5,772 nt of DNA from JARRRL01 sp037380725 (GTDB taxonomy: Bacteria > Pseudomonadota > Gammaproteobacteria > Pseudomonadales > JANQJO01). Both the position numbers and the translations under genes were made by a program. The stretch lies in contig JARRRL010000165.1 of the NCBI GenBank assembly GCA_037380725.1, forward strand, positions 1-5,772, read 5' to 3'. Positions within the stretch are counted from its first letter, which is position 1. The number at the start of each line of letters is the position of its first letter. The notes under the pieces were generated by a model. It did not search any database, was not told the origin of the DNA, and saw only the letters and a list, made by a program, of their open reading frames with translations. Of this stretch, positions 1 to 4,710 are shown in pieces.

Positions 1-66
1 GCCGTAATGCGCACTCGTTTGTCGTGTGTTTTTCAATCAGCGTTCTATGGGAGTTTGCGTGTCGGT

Positions 67-1356
67 ATGTTAGATCCAAAATTAGTGCGTCAAGATGTGA
101 TGGCGGTGGCGTCGGCTTTGGCGCGACGTGGTGTGACCTTGGATACGAGCACTTTTGAAGCCTTGGAGCAAGAGCGTAAGACGCTGCAAGTCGAAACCGA
201 AGGTTTGCAAAATCAACGCAAGGCCTTGTCGAAAAAAATTGGTCAAGCGAAGGCCAAGGGCGATGCGGCGGATGTTTGGATGACTGAGGTTGAAACGGTC
301 CGTGCGACATTGATGCAGCATGAAGAACGACTCAAAGATCTGCAGAAATCGTTACACGACTGGCTCATGGGCTTGCCGAATATCCCGCATGAATCCGTAC
401 CCATGGGCAAAGATGAAAACGATAATATTGAAGTGCGACGAGTGGGCGAACCAACGCATTTTGATTTTCCTGTGCAGGATCACGTGGCTTTGGCCGAAAG
501 ATTAAGTGGCGTGGATTTGGATGCAGCGGTGATGCTTTCTGGGTCGCGATTCGTGGTCATGAAGGGAGTGGTGGCGCGATTGCATCGTGCTTTGGCGCAG
601 TTTATGTTACAGCTGCACACCGAACAGCATGGTTATGAGGAAGTGTCCGTGCCCGTGTTGGTGCAACCGGAAATATTAGAGGGTACGGGACAGTTACCCA
701 AATTTCAGGAGGATTTGTTTCAGATTGCCGGCGATCGATCGTTGTACTTAATCCCAACGGCGGAAGTCCCGGTAACTAATTTGCTGCGCGATCGCATTCT
801 TCCGGTGGAAGCGTTGCCGATTAAGTACGTGTGCCACAGTTTGTGTTTTCGCTCGGAGGCGGGTTCGTACGGCAAAGACATGCGCGGATTGTTCCGAGTG
901 CATCAATTTGAGAAAGTGGAAATGGTGCAAATTGTGCGTCCTGAGGTGTCTTACGAAGCGCTGGAAGAGATGGTGGGGCATGCGGAAAAGGTGTTGCAAT
1001 TGTTAGAGTTGCCTTACCGTGTGGTGACGCTGTGTGGCGGTGATTTGGGCTTTTCGGCGGCCAAAACATACGATTTGGAAGTGTGGTTGCCGAGCCAAAA
1101 TCGATATCGAGAAATTTCATCGTGCAGCAACACGGAAGCTTTTCAAGCGCGTCGCATGCAAGTGCGTTATCGAAATCCAGCGATGAAAAAACCGGAGTTG
1201 TTGCACACCTTAAACGGTTCAGGTTTGGCCGTTGGTCGCTGTCTTATTGCGATGTTGGAAAATCATCAGCAGCCGGATGGTCGGATATGGATTCCCGAAG
1301 CGCTGCGACCTTTTCTGGGCGGAGCTTCGTTCCTGATGTTAGAAGAGGAGCAATAG
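67..1356 (+). CDS. serS: Seryl-tRNA synthetase (serine--tRNA ligase)
   Basis: Cytoplasmic class II aminoacyl-tRNA synthetase that activates serine with ATP and charges tRNA-Ser (and tRNA-Sec where present). The 429 residues match the usual bacterial length of about 430. Residues 1-100 form the N-terminal tRNA-binding arm, with a long charged helical hairpin at about 30-98. The catalytic core follows: TAEVPVTN (231-238), motif 2 beginning FRSEAGSYGKDMRG (261-274) and running through HQFEKVE (279-285), SSCSN...FQARR (351-363), and motif 3 NGSGLAVGR (383-391) ending near the C-terminus. The frame is open to the window edge and has an ATG at 7. I chose ATG 67 because MLDPKLVRQD matches the conserved family N-terminus, whereas the 20 extra residues look non-homologous. 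A GGGAG at 49-53 is a weak, distant ribosome site. cysG follows after four bases, suggesting co-transcription. The identification is near certain; the start is very likely. Confidence 0.97.
   Translation: MLDPKLVRQDVMAVASALARRGVTLDTSTFEALEQERKTLQVETEGLQNQRKALSKKIGQAKAKGDAADVWMTEVETVRATLMQHEERLKDLQKSLHDWLMGLPNIPHESVPMGKDENDNIEVRRVGEPTHFDFPVQDHVALAERLSGVDLDAAVMLSGSRFVVMKGVVARLHRALAQFMLQLHTEQHGYEEVSVPVLVQPEILEGTGQLPKFQEDLFQIAGDRSLYLIPTAEVPVTNLLRDRILPVEALPIKYVCHSLCFRSEAGSYGKDMRGLFRVHQFEKVEMVQIVRPEVSYEALEEMVGHAEKVLQLLELPYRVVTLCGGDLGFSAAKTYDLEVWLPSQNRYREISSCSNTEAFQARRMQVRYRNPAMKKPELLHTLNGSGLAVGRCLIAMLENHQQPDGRIWIPEALRPFLGGASFLMLEEEQ
1345..1350 (+). promoter_or_regulatory. Ribosome-binding site fixing the cysG GTG start
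   Basis: GAGGAG lies inside the last serS codons and ends 10 bases before GTG 1361, but 19 bases before the alternative ATG at 1370. The spacing favours the GTG. The resulting N-terminus MENMPIHV also lines up with the E. coli CysG N-terminus MDHLPIFC, which supports the same choice. Confidence 0.75.
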
Positions 1357-1360
1357 TCCG

Positions 1361-2833
1361 GTGGAAAACATGCCCATTCATGTCCGGCTCCGTGGTCAAC
1401 CGTGCATGGTGCTTGGGGGTGGGGTGGTTGCCCAACGTAAATGTGAATGGTTGCTGCAAGCTGGCGCTCACGTTCGGGTGGTGGCCTTGGAAGTGCGGCC
1501 TGAATTGGCGGAACAAGTGGTGGCGGCTGGTGGTGTGGTGTGTCGAAAATCGTATGACCCTTCGGATTTAGAGGGGCAGCGCTTAGTGATTGCGGCCACG
1601 AACGATCGGGTTTTGAATCGTCGTGTTTTCAACGACGCTGAGGCGCGTGCCGTGTGGGTGAATGTGGTGGACGATCCGGCCTTGTGCCGATTTGTATTCC
1701 CGGCGATTGTGGATCGATCGCCGCTGGTCATTGGCGTTAGTACCTCTGGTTTGCACCCGGTTTTGTCGCGTCATGTGCGTACCATGCTTGAAACCACGTT
1801 TCCAAGTAATTATGGTAATTATGCGCAATTGTTGGCGCGGTATCGCGCCGCCACAAAACATCGCTTTGCGGATGTCGATGAACGTCGACGGTTTTGGGAA
1901 TCGGTTTTGGAAAGCCCGGTGACTGAGCAAGCGTTAACTGGAAATTTAAGTCAAGCGGAGGATTTGTTGCAAGCGGCGCTTGAGGCGCATTTTTCTGGTA
2001 CACATTTTTCTGGTACATCGCGTACGCTTGGGGAAGTCTATGTGGTGGGCGCTGGTCCGGGCGATCCCGATTTGTTGACCTTACGTGCCCTGCGTTTGTT
2101 GCAGCGTGCGGATGTGGTGATTTACGACCGATTGGTTGGGAATGGCATTGTTGAATTGGCTCGGCGTGATGCAGAAAAAATATATGCTGGGAAAACGCGC
2201 GGTGATCATGCGATTTCACAGTCTGATATAAACGCCTTGTTGGTGGATCTGGCGACGGCGGGAAAACGTGTGTGCCGACTCAAAGGTGGTGATCCGTTTA
2301 TTTTTGGTCGAGGCGGCGAAGAAATAGACAGTCTTATGGCGAAAGGTATTCCATTTCAAGTGGTGCCTGGTGTGACGGCTGCGTCAGGGTGCGCGGCCTA
2401 TGCGGGTATTCCGCTGACGCATCGTGATGTAGCACAAAGTGTACGTTTTATCACGGGCCATATGAAAGACGGCTATTTGGATTTACCGTGGGCTGATTTG
2501 GCTAATCCGCGTGAAACTTTGGTTTTTTATATGGGCTTGGTCAGTTTACCGATTATTTGTCAACAACTTGTTGCGCATGGATTGCCATCGTCGTATCCCG
2601 TGGCTTTGGTTCAGCAAGGGACTTTACCGAATCAGCGTGTGTACTGTGGTGAGTTGGCGACTTTTGCGGATCACATTGCAGCGTGTGATGTGACACCGCC
2701 CGCCTTGTTAATCGTGGGACGAGTAGTGAGTCTGCGCAGTAAATTAAGCTGGTTCGATGGAATATCAAGCACATCGAAACACAATGAGAAACCGTGTGGT
2801 GCCAAGGAGGGGCGAAACGATGAATCGGTTTGA
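1361..2833 (+). CDS. cysG: Siroheme synthase: uroporphyrinogen-III C-methyltransferase / precorrin-2 dehydrogenase / sirohydrochlorin ferrochelatase
   Basis: Cytoplasmic trifunctional enzyme that turns uroporphyrinogen III into siroheme, the cofactor of sulfite and nitrite reductases. Residues 1 to about 205 are the dehydrogenase/ferrochelatase half. It has the NAD-binding GGG at 19-21 and NVVDDP at 101-106, whose Asp104 aligns with the catalytic Asp104 of Salmonella CysG. Residues 225-466 are the SAM-dependent methyltransferase half: VVGAGPGDPDLLTL, YDRLV (Asp256, equivalent to Asp248), GK at 277-278 (equivalent to Lys270), RLKGGDPFIFGRGGEE (306-321), VPGVTAASG and VFYMGL (Met391). At 490 residues it exceeds E. 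coli CysG (457). The excess is partly in the linker, where HFSGT is repeated, and mostly in a tail of about 24 residues after the normal end at SWF. That tail crosses the ribosome site and first codons of the next ORF. Thr replaces the Ser128 that is phosphorylated in the Salmonella enzyme. Start is GTG 1361. All three activities look intact. Confidence 0.96.
   Translation: MENMPIHVRLRGQPCMVLGGGVVAQRKCEWLLQAGAHVRVVALEVRPELAEQVVAAGGVVCRKSYDPSDLEGQRLVIAATNDRVLNRRVFNDAEARAVWVNVVDDPALCRFVFPAIVDRSPLVIGVSTSGLHPVLSRHVRTMLETTFPSNYGNYAQLLARYRAATKHRFADVDERRRFWESVLESPVTEQALTGNLSQAEDLLQAALEAHFSGTHFSGTSRTLGEVYVVGAGPGDPDLLTLRALRLLQRADVVIYDRLVGNGIVELARRDAEKIYAGKTRGDHAISQSDINALLVDLATAGKRVCRLKGGDPFIFGRGGEEIDSLMAKGIPFQVVPGVTAASGCAAYAGIPLTHRDVAQSVRFITGHMKDGYLDLPWADLANPRETLVFYMGLVSLPIICQQLVAHGLPSSYPVALVQQGTLPNQRVYCGELATFADHIAACDVTPPALLIVGRVVSLRSKLSWFDGISSTSKHNEKPCGAKEGRNDESV
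1988..2017 (+). repeat. Exact 15-bp tandem duplication in the cysG linker
   Basis: The unit CATTTTTCTGGTACA occurs twice head to tail at 1988-2002 and 2003-2017 with no mismatch. It is in frame and gives HFSGT-HFSGT (residues 210-219) in the linker between the dehydrogenase/chelatase and methyltransferase halves, so it adds five residues without breaking either domain. Exact identity at all codon positions points to a recent slippage event. Confidence 0.95.
2804..2810 (+). promoter_or_regulatory. Strong Shine-Dalgarno for the small exported peptide
   Basis: AAGGAGG, a full-length match to the anti-Shine-Dalgarno, sits nine bases before ATG 2820. It lies within the tail of cysG. It decides the start at 2820 rather than the in-frame ATG at 2757, which would add 21 residues before the signal peptide. 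It is the best ribosome site in the window. Confidence 0.8.
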
Positions 2834-2996
2834 GAGGTGGTGCAATGTGATTGGTTTCAGTGTTGCTGTGAGTCTGTTAATTGCCTTTTCGGCTCCCAGT
2901 ATATCCGTAGCCAAAGAGTCCATTATGAATTCAGCGCGCTTGTGTGATGTCTGTGTTACGCGTGTGGCATCGCCCCCACAGAGGTGGGGACGATGA
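2820..2996 (+). CDS. Small exported peptide of unknown function, possibly a truncated gene
   Basis: No family recognised. The 58-residue product starts at ATG 2820, overlaps the last 14 bases of cysG in another frame, and has a consensus ribosome site. Residues 1-31 look like a Sec signal peptide: a short region with Arg3 and Arg6, a hydrophobic stretch at about 10-24 (VIGFSVAVSLLIAF), and a likely cleavage after SVA (29-31). The predicted mature part has only about 27 residues and carries a CxxC (CDVC, 42-45) with no following His, so it is not a complete haem c site. The last residues, SPPQRWGR, are encoded by the hairpin at 2968-2995. The peptide may be a genuine small secreted or periplasmic protein, or the front end of a larger exported protein whose 3' part was lost when the convergent boundary formed. 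The strong ribosome site and clear signal peptide argue for translation; function is unknown. Confidence 0.55.
   Translation: MNRFERWCNVIGFSVAVSLLIAFSAPSISVAKESIMNSARLCDVCVTRVASPPQRWGR
2968..2995. terminator. Hairpin at the convergent gene boundary (possible bidirectional 3' end structure)
   Basis: Arms 2968-2979 (CATCGCCCCCAC) and 2984-2995 (GTGGGGACGATG) pair over 12 positions with one C/A mismatch and a four-base AGAG loop. The hairpin lies five bases beyond the stop of the leftward binding-protein gene and overlaps the final codons of the rightward small ORF. Position and GC-rich stem fit a transcript end for both directions. However, neither strand has a T-run after the stem, so it is not a canonical intrinsic terminator. 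It could instead be a 3' stabilising stem or a solitary palindromic repeat. Confidence 0.5.
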
Positions 2997-2999
2997 AGC

Positions 3000-3464
3000 T
3001 TAGGGTGACGGTGATTCGGGCCAAATGAAGACCACTTTTACGGTATCGTTTACGTATTGTGAGTCGATATAACCGATGCTTTCGTTGTGTTGGGCAACGT
3101 GTTGGCGTATTGATTGATGATCCGTGAGTTCAGTGGGGAGCGTGCCTTGGCCGCTGAACACATAAGACGCGCGGTATCGCGCGAGCTTGCTGAGATTGAT
3201 ATCGATAATATCCATATAAAAGGTTTTGAACGTCAGACTGGTGTGTGCTTGGTCTAAGACTTCGATGATTTGGTTTGTTTCGGGCAATTGCCTGAGGCGA
3301 CCCATAAAAATCGTTTTCACTTCGTGCAGACTCAGGTGATTCACGGGATTTTCAGGGTTAACAATGACCACGACATCGGCCCAGGAAGGGGAAACGTGAA
3401 GCAGCGCGAGCGCTATTATGCTAAGCAGAAAAGCGCATTGTCTTATTGTCGGTTTAGGATGCAT
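3000..3464 (-). CDS. Short periplasmic phosphate-binding-like (PBP) protein
   Basis: Probable periplasmic solute-binding protein of the short PstS-like (PBP_like) family. Its 154 residues comprise a signal peptide (1-29, cleavage after PSWA) and a mature domain of about 125 residues beginning DVVVIVNPENP. Family-like features follow: LSLHEVKTIFMGR (45-56), an FSGQGTLPTEL segment (103-113) corresponding to the ligand-loop region of the family, and SIGYID (129-134) near the end. Full PstS proteins are roughly twice this size, and short members often occur without a transporter, as here: no permease or ATPase is visible. The ATG shares one base with the porin stop (TGATG) and has only a weak upstream ribosome site, so translation is probably coupled to the porin. 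It is the last gene of the leftward cluster. The ligand may be phosphate or another oxyanion; the sequence does not settle this. Fold and location are fairly sure, role is inferred. Confidence 0.82.
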   Translation of the reverse strand: MHPKPTIRQCAFLLSIIALALLHVSPSWADVVVIVNPENPVNHLSLHEVKTIFMGRLRQLPETNQIIEVLDQAHTSLTFKTFYMDIIDINLSKLARYRASYVFSGQGTLPTELTDHQSIRQHVAQHNESIGYIDSQYVNDTVKVVFIWPESPSP

Positions 3465-4681
3465 CAGAACACCATGTCTAAGATAACGGCAAAAGCAGTA
3501 AAGGACTTATCGCGGTATTGAGTTGGTGCTCGGATGAGTAAAGCGCTGTTGTCAAAGTGTTCAACTTCGAGTTTTAATGCGATGTTAGGACGAATATCGT
3601 ATCGAGAACCCAGCGTAAAGCTGTAACTGGAAGTGTTAAAGGATTGGTATAAATCCAATGCTGTGGCCCGTAAGGTATCGAGCTGAGGTATCGCTCCGAT
3701 GGGAACTCGTGATTGACTTTCAAGCACCAAATTAGTCAGTTCACTGCCAAGGCGGTTCTTATTGTAACTGATTCCAGCGTACGGTGTAATGCTATCAAAT
3801 TGGCGGCTGAGCATGATATAACCATTGTGTGAGTTGTTGACAAAGCCATTTTCACCAGATTGCGTTACGTTGAATTCGGATATCACTGACCAGGTGTTGG
3901 TATCCCATTGAATGCCCAGAGCGTAATACCTGAACCATTGATTGTTGGTAGCGTGTGATTCGTTCAATTCATCAAAGATGGGATCAATAAATGAAAACTG
4001 CGAAAACGCGTTACCCAATTGCGTGAAGCTGCGCGAACTGACATCGGTACGGGCGAAAATAATGCCGTAACGCATGAGGTAATTGGCGCGTCGGATTCGT
4101 GAAATAAAGCCGAAAATGGGGTTAACGTTCAGGTCAAAATCGTTGAAAGTGTGATGCATGGAGCCACCAAAAAAAGACAATTCGAGGTCATAATCGCCAA
4201 GGTCTTGTGCCACAGAGATGTCGCCCCCTTCATAATTGCTTAATGGCTCCAAGACCGGTAAATAAACTGAAATGGGGGGACGAACGAAGGTGTGTGCGTA
4301 CCCGACGGCGAGCGAATCGGAAAACAAAAAGAGCGGTGTGCGCAGGCGACCGAGACGAAAGCGCATATTGGGCGCGTGTTGATAACTCAAAAACAGCCAA
4401 TCAAGACTGGGTTCGTAATCGTTCGTATCATTAAAGCTAAATCCATTGCTGACCACTTGAGCGGTCCATGAACAGGTGTCGGTCAATTGATCTTGCAACT
4501 GAACACCGAAGGTGGTGTCTGAGCGCAAGGTCCAGTTGTCGCTGTATTCGATGAATTTGGCATCGGAACGGGTGGTGCGTCCGGCGCCAATGGAGGCGAA
4601 TCCATTCAGATCGACGGCAATGGCTGGGTTGAGGCTGTACAGTATACCAATGATCAGTAAAATAAAGCCGGTCTTAGGCAT
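3464..4681 (-). CDS. Outer-membrane porin-like beta-barrel protein
   Basis: Probable outer-membrane barrel of 405 residues. The signal peptide is residues 1-22 (MPKTGFILLIIGILYSLNPAIA), followed by mature VDLNGFASIGAG, a typical first strand. Alternating polar/aromatic strands continue to the end, including LDWLFLSYQ, FRLGRLRTPLFLFSD and VRPPISVY, segments seen in proteobacterial porin-like proteins. The last residue is Phe after AVILDMV, matching the C-terminal signal read by the Bam assembly machinery. An in-frame ATG at 4714 overlaps the kinase stop and would add 11 residues before the signal peptide, but it has no ribosome site. ATG 4681 has AAGG seven bases upstream and gives a clean signal peptide, so I prefer it. 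The gene lies 29 bases after the kinase and overlaps the binding-protein start by one base. The substrate is not identifiable. It may be a channel or an outer-membrane sensory partner. Confidence 0.85.
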   Translation of the reverse strand: MPKTGFILLIIGILYSLNPAIAVDLNGFASIGAGRTTRSDAKFIEYSDNWTLRSDTTFGVQLQDQLTDTCSWTAQVVSNGFSFNDTNDYEPSLDWLFLSYQHAPNMRFRLGRLRTPLFLFSDSLAVGYAHTFVRPPISVYLPVLEPLSNYEGGDISVAQDLGDYDLELSFFGGSMHHTFNDFDLNVNPIFGFISRIRRANYLMRYGIIFARTDVSSRSFTQLGNAFSQFSFIDPIFDELNESHATNNQWFRYYALGIQWDTNTWSVISEFNVTQSGENGFVNNSHNGYIMLSRQFDSITPYAGISYNKNRLGSELTNLVLESQSRVPIGAIPQLDTLRATALDLYQSFNTSSYSFTLGSRYDIRPNIALKLEVEHFDNSALLIRAPTQYRDKSFTAFAVILDMVF

Positions 4682-4686
4682 GACGG

Positions 4687-4692
4687 CACCTT
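4687..4692 (-). promoter_or_regulatory. Ribosome-binding site of the porin gene
   Basis: Read on the minus strand, AAGGTG lies just upstream of ATG 4681, with seven bases between AAGG and the ATG. It supports 4681 over the upstream in-frame ATG at 4714. It is partly overlapped by the outer pairs of the adjacent hairpin. Confidence 0.65.
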
Positions 4693-4710
4693 GTTCCGCA
4701 GAGCGGAAGG
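4689..4710 (-). promoter_or_regulatory. Hairpin between kinase stop and porin start, reaching the porin ribosome site
   Basis: On the minus strand, directly after the kinase TGA, TTCCGC (4708-4703) pairs perfectly with GCGGAA (4699-4694) around a three-base TCT loop. The two C bases at 4710-4709 can additionally pair with the GG (4690-4689) of the porin ribosome site across a three-base bulge. The structure would partly mask that site. A ribosome terminating on the kinase would melt it, which suggests translational coupling. This is an inference from base pairing alone, and the stem is short. Confidence 0.4.

Noticed and set aside
19..48. Promoter-like TTGTCG and TTCTAT pair upstream of serS
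   Set aside because: The -10 candidate matches only three of six consensus bases, and the leader region is cut by the window edge. This cannot be supported.
7..66. ATG at 7 as the serS start, adding 20 residues
   Set aside because: The added residues do not resemble the family N-terminus, while MLDPKL at 67 is the conserved beginning and gives the usual length.
787..796. GCGATCGC palindrome resembling the cyanobacterial HIP1 motif
   Set aside because: It is a single occurrence inside serS and the gene content is gammaproteobacterial, so it is chance.
2968..2999. Hairpin resembling a type I-E CRISPR repeat (C-rich arm, short loop, GTGGGGA, then GATGAA)
   Set aside because: Only one copy occurs, with no second repeat at spacer distance on either side and no cas gene, and the match after the G-rich arm has extra bases. 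It is kept only as a hairpin.
2951..3028. A -1 frame reading giving CYACG, as if the small ORF were a frameshifted cytochrome c
   Set aside because: The frame opens only at 2948 after a TGA, has no His after CxxC, and continues without any recognisable cytochrome motif.
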